A stretch of 64,000 nucleotides of DNA, from assembly GCA_033063855.1 (NCBI GenBank), contig CP093829.1, positions 6,272,243-6,336,242 of the forward strand, given 5' to 3'. The notes under the pieces were generated by a model. It had not been told where the DNA came from. It saw only the letters and a list, made by a program, of their open reading frames with translations, and did no database searches. Both the position numbers and the translations under genes were made by a program. Positions within the stretch are counted from its first letter, which is position 1, and each line of letters begins with the position of its first letter. Shown here one piece after another: positions 11,579-21,578 of the stretch. Source of the stretch: Smittia aterrima. Lineage: Eukaryota; Arthropoda; Insecta; Diptera; Chironomidae.

Positions 11579-11995
11579 GAAGTCAAACTCAAGGGCGATT
11601 AAGGAATTGGATCATCATTAATTTAAGTGAAGAATTAAATAATAAAGTTTTTCGTTCAATGCAATTCTAATCATTGTATAAACGGGTCAAACTACTTACA
11701 AATTATCTGCAAACTTTCCAAAACAAAATGGCTGTTTCTCTTTAATTTGGTTCGTGGAGCTTATTATTGTTTACATCACTATCAACTCTGCATAAATTAA
11801 AAATTGTTTACGAATTTTCACAGGTTTTCTGACTTCCAATGGAAGAAACAAACAATTTTTTAGGAACCACAAGCAAATGATGAATCTTTCATCCACGATT
11901 AGAATATGAGAAGAGAAGTTTAGCTTTATTCTCTTCAGACCAAATCAAGTTTTCGTCCACCACAAAATCAACAACAAAATTTAAAATTAGTTTCT
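11579..11995. other. Spacer in the Kazal-like array
   Basis: No gene. It contains diverged copies of the segments that recur almost unchanged in the next two spacers ('ccagtggaagaga', 'atgatgacac', 'aagaagttttgct'). Confidence 0.4.
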
Positions 11996-12031
11996 TATAA
12001 GAGCCTAGGATCTATTCACCACTTCTCCAGT
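11996..12031 (+). promoter_or_regulatory. TATA-like box and initiator of Kazal-like gene 4
   Basis: TATAAGAG at 11996-12003 and CCAGTC with A at 12029, spaced 33 nt. Both elements are slightly off the array consensus. Confidence 0.5.
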
Positions 12032-12083
12032 CTTCAAAACTTACTCAAAAGTGAAATATCAAAATCAAAAGTTTCTGAGAAAA

Positions 12084-12337
12084 ATGAAGTTCTTCTATCT
12101 CGTCATTTTGGCCATTGCCTGCATCTTGAGCTTTGCTGACGCACTTGCCTGCGGTGGCCCAATTTGTGCCAAAGACAGTAGAAATGGAAAGCTCCAAACC
12201 TTCAAAGATTTTTGCGCGATGCTCGACGAGAATAAAAAGCAAGGAAGTAAGTTTGATGCAATTAGAAATTCTTTGTTTATTTCATTTACCTTGTATCGAT
12301 TTTAGAATACGAGTATAGCCATAGCGGCAACTGTTAG
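12084..12337 (+). CDS. Kazal-like secreted peptide 4
   Basis: join(12084..12246, 12306..12337), 64 aa. It has one codon more than its sisters at the signal-peptide/mature junction (ALACGG instead of AYCGG or AKCGG). Signal peptide 'MKFFYLVILAIACILSFADA'. The second half, 'KDSRNGKLQTFKDFCAMLDENK', and the C-terminus 'KYEYSHSGNC' are shared with gene 5. The intron (59 nt) is the same as that of gene 5. It is one donor of the chimeric gene 5. Confidence 0.75.
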
Positions 12338-12781
12338 ATATCAGAATGAAAACACAAGTTCGATGAAGGAATCTGGTCACAATTAATTTGAATGAAGAAT
12401 TCGTTAATAAAGTTTTTCGATCAATGCAAACTTTCTATCACAAAGTAGCTGCTTCTCTCTAATCTGATGATGACATAGCTTCTGACTCACAAATATTTAA
12501 ATCACCAATCACTGACCTAAGAATTTTTACGTTCAAGGCTGAACAAGTTTTTTTCTGATCGATCCAATCTCCTCATAATCTAAAAATAATTTAATATCCA
12601 GTGGAAGAGACAAACAAGGGACCCAATTCAAATGATGACACTTTCATCCACGATAAGAATGCAAGAAAAGAAGTTTTGCTGTCGCTGACACTTCTGCCAA
12701 ATTTCATGTTTTCTTGATTGTGCTGACGTTGGCGCGTGTAAAGTCCACCACAAAACCAACAACAAAATCTAAAATTAGTTC
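12338..12781. other. Spacer in the Kazal-like array (left duplicate)
   Basis: No gene. This spacer is nearly identical to 13120-13563 as part of the 0.78-kb tandem duplication. Confidence 0.7.
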
Positions 12782-12817
12782 TTTAAAAGGAGAGGATCTT
12801 GCTACAAATTCTTCAGT
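12782..12817 (+). promoter_or_regulatory. TATA-like box and initiator of Kazal-like gene 5
   Basis: TTTAAAAG at 12782-12789 and TTCAGT with A at 12815, spaced 33 nt. Identical to the promoter of gene 6. Confidence 0.55.
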
Positions 12818-12868
12818 TGTAAGAAGTTCATCCAAAAGTGAAATATCAAAAGTAAAAAGTTTCAGAGA

Positions 12869-13119
12869 ATGAAGTTCTTTTATTTCTTCGTTTTGGTCAT
12901 TGCCTGCATTTTGGGCTTTGCTGACGCTTACTGCGGTGGTCCAATTTGTGCCAAAGACAGTAGAAATGGAAAGCTCCAAACCTTCAAAGATTTTTGTGCG
13001 ATGCTCGACGAGAATAAAAAAAGAGGAAGTAAGTTTGATGCAATTAGAAATTCTTTGTTTATTTCATTTACCTTGTATCGATTTTAGAATACGAGTATAG
13101 CCATAGCGGCAACTGTTAG
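12869..13119 (+). CDS. Kazal-like secreted peptide 5 (chimeric gene)
   Basis: join(12869..13028, 13088..13119), 63 aa. The promoter, signal peptide 'MKFFYFFVLVIACILGFADA' and first two cysteines (YCGGPICA) are identical to gene 6. From 'KDSRNGKLQ' onward, including the intron, second exon (KYEYSHSGNC) and 3' flank, it matches gene 4. It is therefore the recombinant product of the tandem duplication. The frame, all four cysteines and both splice sites are intact, so it should be expressed from a gene 6-type promoter with a gene 4-type mature peptide. Confidence 0.8.
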
Positions 13120-13563
13120 ATATCAGAATGAAAACACAAGTTCGATGAAGGAATCTGGTCACAATTAATTTGAATGAAGAATTCGTTAATAAAGTTTTTC
13201 GATCAATGCAAACTTTCTATCACAAAGTAGCTGCTTCTCTCTAATCTGATGATGACATAGCTTCTGACTCACAAATATTTAAATCACCAATCACTGACCT
13301 AAGAATTTTTACGTTCAAGGCTGAACAAGTTTTTTTCTGATCGATCCAATCTCCTCATAATCTAAAAATAATTTAATATCCAGTGGAAGAGACAAACAAG
13401 GGACCCAATTCAAATGATGACACTTTCATTCACGATAAGAATGCAAGAAAAGAAGTTTTGCTGTCGCTGACACTTCTGCCAAATTTCATGTTTTCTTGAT
13501 GTTGCTGACGTTGGCGCGTGTAAAGTCCACCACAAAACCAACAACAAAATCTAAAATTAGTTC
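13120..13563. other. Spacer in the Kazal-like array (right duplicate)
   Basis: No gene. Near-identical copy of 12338-12781. Confidence 0.7.
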
Positions 13564-13599
13564 TTTAAAAGGAGAGGATCTTGCTACAAATTCTTCAGT
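13564..13599 (+). promoter_or_regulatory. TATA-like box and initiator of Kazal-like gene 6
   Basis: TTTAAAAG at 13564-13571 and TTCAGT with A at 13597, spaced 33 nt. Confidence 0.55.
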
Positions 13600-13652
13600 T
13601 GTAAGAAGTTCATCCAAAAGTGAAATATCAAAATCAAAAATTTCTGAGAAAA

Positions 13653-13905
13653 ATGAAGTTCTTTTATTTCTTCGTTTTGGTCATTGCCTGCATTTTGGGC
13701 TTTGCTGACGCTTACTGCGGTGGTCCAATTTGCGCTTATAACCATAAAACTGGAAGTCCAGAAAACTTTGATAGCAATTGTGCATTGAACGTTGAAAATG
13801 GTCGAGGTGGACGTGAGTTTGAAAGTGTAAAATAAATTCAAAGTTTATTTCATTTATCTCTTATCGCTTTTAGAATACACGAAGTTGAACAATGGCAACT
13901 GCTAA
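13653..13905 (+). CDS. Kazal-like secreted peptide 6
   Basis: join(13653..13812, 13874..13905), 63 aa. The signal peptide is identical to gene 5. The mature part is distinct: 'AYNHKTGSPENFDSNCALN' and C-terminal 'QYTKLNNGNC'. The donor is gtgagt rather than gtaagt. Four cysteines are conserved. The variable segment between the second and third cysteine is where a Kazal inhibitor would present its protease-contact loop, so the array members may differ in target; this is inference. Confidence 0.75.
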
Positions 13906-14214
13906 TCATTTCGAATCACAAGCTTGATCTGGTCAACACGAATTGTAATTTCGTTCAATCAAGATAAATAAAAATATTCAAATCTCAAACTAGTTTTTTT
14001 ATCAAATCGATTGGGACCACTTTCTATATCCTTTCAAATGGTGTTCGACAATGAACGATCACAGAGTGTGGCAAAGCAGGAAATGAGGAGATTTTTATTT
14101 GATTAAGTTGAGTTCTGTTGAAGAAAAGTTTCTTTTGACTCAGATTCCAACTGAATCAACAACAAACTCTATTCTACATCACTTTACTCGACTGAAACAA
14201 TAAACTAAGTTTCA

Positions 14215-14222
14215 TATAAAAG
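14215..14222 (+). promoter_or_regulatory. TATA box of Kazal-like gene 7
   Basis: TATAAAAG at 14215-14222. The initiator is not a clean TCAGT here; 'cttctgt' lies at the expected distance. Confidence 0.5.
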
Positions 14223-14312
14223 GAGAGCATTTTCAAGTCATTTCTTCTGTAACCAAAGTTCAGTTTGAAAAGTTTATCCTCAAGTGAAATATCCAAAAAG
14301 TTCCTGAGAATC

Positions 14313-14565
14313 ATGAAGTTCTTCTATTTCTTCGTTTTATTCCTTGCCTGCGTTTTGGGCTTTGCTGACGCTAAGTGCAGTGGTCAAATCTGTGCTAGAG
14401 ACAGCCGAAGTGGAAATCTACAAAACTTTGGGAGCAACTGCGCAATGGACGCTGAAAATCGTCGAGGTGGACGTAAGTTTGAAAGAATAAAATATTTTCT
14501 TTTAAATTATTCTTGAGCTCTTATTGATTTTAGAATACAAGAAGATTCACAACGGCAGCTGCTAA
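14313..14565 (+). CDS. Kazal-like secreted peptide 7
   Basis: join(14313..14472, 14534..14565), 63 aa. Signal peptide 'MKFFYFFVLFLACVLGFADA', mature start KCSGQICARD, then 'NFGSNCAMDAENRRGG' and C-terminal 'QYKKIHNGSC'. Exon lengths, intron phase and cysteine positions are those of the family. The 3' flank resembles that of gene 6 ('gctaatca...aagctcgatctggtcaa'), so genes 6 and 7 are close sisters. It is the last member of the same-strand block. Confidence 0.75.
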
Positions 14566-16138
14566 TCACAAGCTCGATCTGGTCAACCCAAATTGTAATT
14601 TCTTTCAATCATGATGCAAAAATAAAAATAATCAAAATAGCAATTCAATCTTTAATCAAATTCGATTGTGAGAGGTGTGACCAATTTTTTAAATTCATGA
14701 ATCGATCTACTTGCGAGATATCTACAATCTCTGTGAGATTTTTCTTAAACTGTTGCACTCGCTTGCTTCATAATAAATTATCTCTCTCGCTGATTTTACA
14801 TTAAGTTGCCATTATTTTATAAAATTTCTGCCATAAATTACATTCGATATGATCCGCATCGAAGAGAACGAAGTAAGTTTGCATTCCGTATCCGCGAGCA
14901 AGAGAAATATTATGAGCAAAAGGTGCGAAGCAACAAGTTGTTGTTCGAGCTAAAAATTGGAAGCGATAGAACGTCGGCGCGAGATTAGTTCATCATTCTT
15001 ATTAATGAGTTGGTTTTACAATGATGAATGCAAATTGCTTCCATTGAAGTCTATTCATCTTCACGTCAGCTGCGACCTGAAGAGAAACGAGAAGAAAATT
15101 AATTTATTCACTGATTGCAAGTAACGTCGCCCGTAAATTATCTTTGATGATTGAAAACTGTTCTCTGGTGTTCTTCGACTTCCTCGTGACGATGAAAAGC
15201 TCGAGCAAAAAAGAGAAAAGTTGAAACAATTTCCGATGACTATGAGATTTAATTTAAATCTTCAAGTTCAGTCTGAGAAATTGCAATCGATTTAAAGTCT
15301 GAGACAATGTGATGAAAGGGACTTGAGATCGAAAGCAAAACCTTCGCTTATCTTAATTTCAGTTAATTAATGAATCTCAACGCGAGGTGTTTTCTTGTTG
15401 TTGAGATTCTGCGACAGCAGCAGCAGCAACAGAAGCCAAAGTGGACGAAATTAATGACGTTAATAAAATTTTAAAATTGCTTTGAGCTCTTTCGTTATCG
15501 CTTTCAATTCTTGAAACAACACAAAACTTTGCCCCATTTGTAAATAATAAATTAAGATCGCTAGCGTTCGTTAAATGACTGCTCTTACTTGCTTAATTGG
15601 CTCAATAAATTAATATTATTTGTCGGATTCTCGAACCTTTGAGTCTCGCAGAGAATTTTCCTTTTCCATTAAACGCAATAAAGATGTTTCTCTTAATTCG
15701 CGAAGCTGACGATAGCGATCTTATGATTTCGATCGATTATCTCTTCGCAGTCGTAAATTACAGATTTTTGCGTAATTAGGAATCTCAGCTTTTGCACTCA
15801 CGTTCGAGTTACGAATGAAGATAAGCTCGAGTCTAAGAATAGAAACGAAATGATTAATTTTGTTTTGAAGAAGTTGTGACGGTGAGAAGCTTTCACGAAA
15901 GCTCATTAACTCTCGACACTAAGGAGTCAAGTCCAGAATCTTCATTAGCACGTTTATGTAGCTTGTGCTTCTTATCATAGAATTACTCATAAAACGAGCA
16001 ACAGATGTTGTTTATAAATGTGAAAGTCGATGATGGACAACTCGCAACCAAATCTAAAATTTCACAATGTCGTTTGGAGTAAATATGTTCTCGTGTGCAG
16101 CGGTTATCAAATTCGATGTTCTCATGTTATGCATTTCA
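14566..16138. other. Intergenic region, no supported gene
   Basis: A short CAG-type run lies at about 15415-15430. Small open frames are isolated and domain-free. Nothing else is supported. Confidence 0.45.
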
Positions 16139-16172
16139 TATAAATATGAGCAAAGACCGGCAACTCATCAGT
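16139..16172 (+). promoter_or_regulatory. TATA box and initiator of regucalcin-like gene 1
   Basis: TATAAATA at 16139-16146 and ATCAGT with A at 16170, spaced 31 nt. Strong core elements fit the C-ending, highly biased codon use of the gene that follows. Confidence 0.6.
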
Positions 16173-16238
16173 CTGCTCGCAGCATCCAGCTAAATATATT
16201 TTCTTCGTCGCTCAAAGGATTCTTGAAACGCAATCAAA

Positions 16239-17231
16239 ATGTCGAACTTCAAAGTTGAACTCGTCCACGAGAGTATGATGAACTTCGTTGGTAAGAACAT
16301 GTTCTACTGCATGGACACCAATGTGATGTACTGGTGTGACATCCTCGGCGGACAAGTCTTCAAGATGGATATGATGAATCACAACACGATGACCATGTTC
16401 AAGCTTCTTGGCGAGAAAACCATCAGCTTCTGCGTTCCGATTCACGGAAAGAAAGATCAATTCATTGTTGGCGCTGGCCGTCGTCTCCTTCTCGTCACTT
16501 GGGATGGATTCCACACAATGGGACAAATCGTGAAAGTCCTCGTCGAAATCCCCGTCACCGGAGTTCGCATTCATCATTGCAAGGTCGACAAGCAAGGACG
16601 CTTGTGGTTCGGAACCATGATCAATGAAGAACAAGGCGATGTCATGGACTACAACAAGCGCATCGGAAGCCTCTACCGCTACACGATGCAAGATGGTTTG
16701 GTGATGATGAAAGAGAAGATTGGATTGGGCAATGGCATCACCTGGAACAGCACTTTCACCAAGATGTACTTCGTTGACTCTTACGACACCATGATCTACG
16801 AATTCGATTACGATCTTAAGACCGGAACAATGAGTAAGCGAAAATAATTAAATCTCTTTAAAAATCTTTTTAATATTTTAATTTGTTTAGCCAACCAGAA
16901 GGTTCTTATTGACCTCACCAGCTACTGCCAGAAGGGAAAGATCTTCCCAGGAGCTATGACCATGGATGTTGATGATCACATCTACGTTTGCATGTTCGGT
17001 CTTGGAAAGTTCTTCAAGATTAGCACAAAGACTCACAAAATCGAGCAAGAAATCAAATTGCTGGTTGAACAGCCAACTGGAATCGCTTTCGGTGGCAAAC
17101 ACCTTGACATGCTCTACATCATCTCTTCATGCATGGGACTCCACAAAGAACAAACTTATCCTTCCGGATACATGATGAAGGTCTCAAACGTTGGAACAAC
17201 TGGCTACCACATGCACAAGTTTGTTATGTAA
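16239..17231 (+). CDS. Regucalcin/SMP-30 paralog lacking metal ligands, Met-rich
   Basis: join(16239..16833, 16891..17231), 311 aa, full family length, one 57-nt intron in phase 1. The six-bladed propeller pattern is clear (LVTWDG, 'GRLWFGTM', LGNGITW, 'MYFVDSYD', 'DHIYVCMFG', 'YPSGYMMKVS'). Against human regucalcin, the divalent-metal ligands are mostly gone: the GE(S/A)P glutamate is Lys (FVGKNM), the FNDG asparagine and aspartate are His-His (RIHHC), and the PDG aspartate is missing (FPGAM); only the SNG-type asparagine remains. Lactonase activity and metal binding are therefore unlikely. I count about 29 methionines (9%), against about 10 in the neighbour. Codon use favours C-ending codons, suggesting high expression. 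The role is unknown; a structural, storage or redox-sink function is possible. Confidence 0.85.
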
Positions 17232-18279
17232 ACTTTGTTCTTTCCAATAATTGAAACGGATCTTTACAAAATGCATGCAATCGAATGTTGATGAGAAATA
17301 AAATTCAAACAACATTTATCAATTGAAGTCAATTCTTTTTATTATTTCATCGAAACTCTGAAGTTTGTTTTACAAACGTGGCCGAATTGTTTTCCATTAT
17401 CTTGAACGAAATTCTGTTTGAAGCTACGTGGAATAAAACAACAGATAACTTGCGTAGTCAAGAGAGTTTTCTCTCTGGCAAAATTTATTTATTTTTTATT
17501 TAGAGAAGACTTTCTTTGATTACAGAAATTGCAATACTTTAGATTCAGACTGCATCGCGTAGTTGCTAGAAGCGATCGGTGAAGTCAAATCAAATCAAAT
17601 GAAACCGGATATTGAGATGAATTCTTAAAGGACTTAGATCTTTTGCGGATTTGATGGCCAGCGCGAACCTAGCAAAATCATCAACAAACTCTTTAAATCT
17701 TTGAAGGTGAAAAAAAAAACTTTCCATTAAAATTTTATCAGTTTCGCTTGAGTCAACCTTTACATCCCAGCAATCTCCAAAAAATATTGTTTTCTTTCTT
17801 GATATCAGGTGAATTAATTTATTCGCTCATTTACTCACAATCAACCTTTAGCTGCTCTTATCATCGACTTAGCTACATAAACGGTCAGCAACAAAAAAAT
17901 TGTTTGCAAACAAATAGAAACCGTGAGAAGAAGAAAAAGCCGGTTCGCGTCTAATCGAATGTCTGGAGATTGATAACGAAAATTATTTGGCAACGAAGTT
18001 CATCGAACTTTCAAATCGTTTTTTTGTTTTATATCAGGAAACTAACGAAGATTCTTAGTTTATTGCATAGCAACTGAGGTGTCATTTAATTAATTAAAAT
18101 TTAATGACTTTCAATTAATTTCATAAGACACTTTCATTGCATAATAATATTTTGACACTTCGTTACCTTACAAAGGTTGAAATATTTACGAAGCTGAACA
18201 CGAGTTACAATTGATAGTCGTGCTCTTATCATTTTGACTTTTCACATGGACAAATCACGTGTACTCTCAAGATTTTCGG
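17232..18279. other. Spacer between the two regucalcin genes
   Basis: AT-rich, with an AATAAA just after the first gene. No further gene, RNA or repeat is supported. Confidence 0.45.
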
Positions 18280-18314
18280 TATAAATATCGACGAATTTGC
18301 AAAGAATCTTCAGT
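18280..18314 (+). promoter_or_regulatory. TATA box and initiator of regucalcin gene 2
   Basis: TATAAATA at 18280-18287 and TTCAGT with A at 18312, spaced 32 nt. Confidence 0.6.
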
Positions 18315-18384
18315 CTTATTTCTGTGGCTCTAACGACAAGTGACTTTTCAAGGAAATTTCTAACAAACTCAAAACATTTTCAAA

Positions 18385-19392
18385 ATGCATACTACAAAGA
18401 CAAACTACAAGGTTGAACAGGTCACCGCCTCGACCATGAGCTTGCTCGGAGAAGCTCCTTACTTCGACAAGACCACTGGATTCTTGTTCTGGACTGACAT
18501 CGTCGGTGGACAAATCTTCCGTTTGGATACCACAACTCACCATTTGTACACTGCAAAGATCCTTGGAGAGACTTACATTTCGTTCATTATTCCAGTAGAA
18601 GGAACCGCCAACCATTTCATTGTTGGTGCTGGCAAACGCCTTCTTCTCATTAACTGGGATGGAGTTCACACAATGGCTCAAATCATTCGCATTCTCACTG
18701 AACTTCCTTTCGATGGAGTCCGCTTCAACGATGCCACCACTGACAGCTTCGGCCGTCTCTACCTCGGAACAATGATCAGCGAGGAGACTGGAACCTGCTT
18801 CGATTTGACCAAGCGCGTTGGATCCTTGTACCGTTTCACAATGGATGAAGGTTTAGTCGAACTTAAGACCAAGGTTGGACTTTCCAATGGACTCGTCATT
18901 GACGAGAAGAAAAACACTCTCTTCTTCGTTGACTCTTATGACTTGAACATCAAGCAATATCACTTCGATGTCAAGACCGGAACCATCACCAACGAGAAGA
19001 TTCTTACTGACATCACCACTTATGGAACAGTCAAGACTAACGTTCCTGATGGTTTGACCATTGACACTGAAGGACATCTTTATGTCGCCATGTTCGGAGG
19101 CAGCAAGATCCTCAAGATCAACACCACGTAAGTTCTTTAAGAGATTTTGAATTTCCTGAAATGAAACTAAATTTATTGATTTAACAGAACTGGAAAAGTT
19201 ATCGACACCATCACTCTCCCAGTCACTCAAGTCACTTCAATGACTTTCGGAGGAAAGACTTTGGACACAATGTTCGTCACCACTGCCGGCATGGACTACA
19301 CCGGAACTCAGACTTATCCATCTGGATATCTCTTCAAGGTTACTGGCTTGGGCACAACTGGATTGGAAACACCCAAATTCATGACTGTTTAA
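18385..19392 (+). CDS. regucalcin: Regucalcin / SMP-30 (anterior fat body protein type)
   Basis: join(18385..19127, 19188..19392), 315 aa. In the SMP-30/gluconolactonase family. All four metal-ligand contexts of regucalcin are present: LGEAPYF (Glu), VRFNDAT (Asn), LSNGLVI (Asn) and VPDGLTID (Asp). Blade motifs include FLFWTDIVGG, LLLINWDG, GRLYLGTMI, LFFVDSYD, HLYVAMFGG and YPSGYLFKV. Family members are cytosolic metal-dependent lactonases with a calcium-buffering role in vertebrates; insect homologues are abundant in fat body. Strong TATA/initiator and biased codons suggest high expression. It is the active-type partner of the degenerate paralog 1.2 kb upstream. Confidence 0.92.
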
Positions 19393-21288
19393 AAAGGTTA
19401 CTCGAAAATCGAAAGGGAAAATTTAATTTAATAAAAATTCAACTTCGAAATGTTTTCTGAAATTTAAACTTTTCTTTACTTTCTTCGTTTGTCATTGGCG
19501 AGGAGCAGTTAACAAAATTTGAATCGAGCATCAACGAAATTTCATTTAAAAATGTGATTACAGCTGATAACTTATTTTGAAGCTTCTTGAAATTTCTTTA
19601 GAATTGTTCTCTTCGACCGCGAACGAACAATTGCGCAGTTCTCGACATCAAACTATCTTTACGAGCTTAATGAATTCATATTTCTTATCAGGAACGTCTG
19701 AATGTTGCAGGAACAATGTGAACGGCACAATATGCTTATCAGCCCAAAGCAATAAATTCATGCAAATTCTCCTCCGCAACAACAATGAGACAATAAAGTC
19801 ATAAATGCAAGATGCAAAGAGGGAGAGAGCAGCAGAGAGTTAAATGGGGATTTGCATAAAATGCGTGACTAATAAATTCGTTCCTTTGGAAAGAGATTTT
19901 TATGAAAGGAAATTAATAACTTAATAAAGATGCTTAAAGACTCATTTGTTTCCATTTTTCAACGTCTTCCGAGTCTCTTTATCTCGTCGTCTCCTCGTTT
20001 GGACGCAGTGAGGAGAAACAGGTTGAAGATTAATTAATGTTGAGAATGAAGAAGACAAAACGCAAATAAGTCAAGCATCATAATCGGAAGGAAGGAGAGA
20101 CGGAGTCGGTAACCAATTAAACATCTGTTGCCTGTCATCATTAACGATCGAACGCCAAATCGATTAAACACGAAACTGTGAGACATCGTAGTTTAAGAAA
20201 CGTTGTCCAAACGAGTTGAGATGACCATTATTAATTTAAAGAAACGTAAAACTGTCTCGCAGGCTTCTCATTAATTATTATGTGGCAACTGAGGAAGCTT
20301 TCTTGGAAAATTAACATATTAACCGACTAGTTTGACTGCTAATTACAAGGAAAGAACTCTGAGTCTTTCTCTTTACATTAACGCGCCATGCTTCCGATTC
20401 TCGGCCACGCAACACTTGAAATTGATCTTCGTCATGAATGAGATGAAAAGGAAAACCTCAAGACCGGATGCTTTGCCGTTGAACGAAAGAATTCCTCGAC
20501 GAAAAAAAAAAAACGAGAAGTTGGAGGCAGAACTCGTAAATTATCGTTCGCTGTGCTTTTGATATCTTCGAGCAGTCAACTGAAAGGTGTGTGCTGGCAC
20601 TAAAATGCGACTTTAAAGTGTTGCACAATTGCTGCGCGATTAATTAAATAACAATAAAGCTTGAGATTCGCATGAGACGCGACGAAATCGTTGTGTGAGT
20701 TCTCAGTCGCAGCAGACAAGCGTAAACCTAATTAATTAATCTGTTGGAGCTTCAAGAGCATTTTTAATGAGTTTTATTTTCTCGAGACGCCTCCATTGAT
20801 GTTTCTCGCTCTTCTCATTGTACTCACGATCCGAGGACAATCGCTCAGCACTTTCACATCGCCATAAAAAAATTCTTTTTATTGCAGACGAGAAAATATT
20901 TTATTTTCATTTTACAACTCTTCAATTTTTATTAAATTCAGGAATTTTAAACTTCAACTTCACAATGTGACTTTGTGAATGAAAAAGTATTTAATGATAT
21001 GAAAGATTACAATTATTTAATCTAAATTGAATTTAGTAAATTCAAAATAGAATTGATCTTCAACTGATTAAGTTAGAAGTCTAATCTGATCAGAAGTTCT
21101 GTGATTTTTTTCATCCTGGAAACAAATATCAAACCTGAGTTGATCGAGATTGAGTTCATAAATCATCGCAAAACCAAAATTGTTTTCAAAATAAAATTTG
21201 ATATCCTCGATTTGTCGCGTCACTTTGTTGAATAATTTGAATTATGTTAATTTGAATGTGATCGAGAAACGATCAGTGAAATTTAAAA
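19393..21288. other. Intergenic region, no supported gene
   Basis: No credible gene. The right end (about 21060-21288) is the left half of a module that recurs near 23480, 25975 and, inverted, 29200-29390; it always precedes a tRNA-Arg or its remnant. Confidence 0.5.
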
Positions 21289-21361
21289 GTCTCTTTGGCG
21301 CAGAGGAAAGCGCTTCTGACTCCTAATCAGAAGGTCGCGGGTTCGAATCCCGCAAGAGATA
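21289..21361 (+). tRNA. tRNA-Arg (anticodon CCU)
   Basis: A 73-nt cloverleaf: 7-bp acceptor (GTCTCTT / AAGAGAT, with a G-U first pair), D stem GCGC/GCGC, anticodon stem TCTGA/TCAGA with loop CTCCTAA (anticodon CCT), T stem GCGGG/CCCGC with loop TTCGAAT, discriminator A. The A-box-like TGGCGCAGAGG and B box GGTTCGAATCC are intact. No intron. A T-run follows at 21365-21371 as Pol III terminator. An identical copy lies at 29118-29190 on the other strand. Confidence 0.93.
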
Positions 21362-21578
21362 ATTTCTTTTTCCAAAAATTTCTTTAGAAAAATGTTTAAA
21401 ACTGAAAAGTTGTCTTTTCTTTCTTAAACCTGTGATTCAAATAGAAAATAATCAATTCCATTTGCCGTTAAACTCAAAAGTTCAAACTTCCCGCCAAACA
21501 AATTGAAAACGCGCTTACAAGTTGAGAACAAACCAAGCCAAATTTTTCTAAAAGCTAAAAGAAACGTAATTAAACAAA

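Larger units (their letters stand above)
12171..13735. repeat. Recent tandem duplication, two 0.78-kb units
   Basis: 12171-12952 and 12953-13735 are direct repeats at an offset of 782-784 bp. Each runs from the middle of one Kazal-like gene's first exon to the middle of the next. I see only a handful of substitutions plus a small indel just before the ATG, so the event is recent. The breakpoints lie inside coding exons, as expected for unequal crossing-over between paralogs. Confidence 0.9.

Noticed and set aside
14806..14988. 60-codon frame after the Kazal-like array
   Set aside because: No signal peptide, cysteine pattern or splice context; does not belong to the family.
16212..16691. Long antisense frame opposite regucalcin-like gene 1 (159 codons)
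   Set aside because: A shadow of the highly biased sense codons; no domain, and the sense gene explains the region.
18853..19230. Antisense frames opposite regucalcin gene 2
   Set aside because: Same reason: the mirror of a strongly codon-biased gene, running across its intron.
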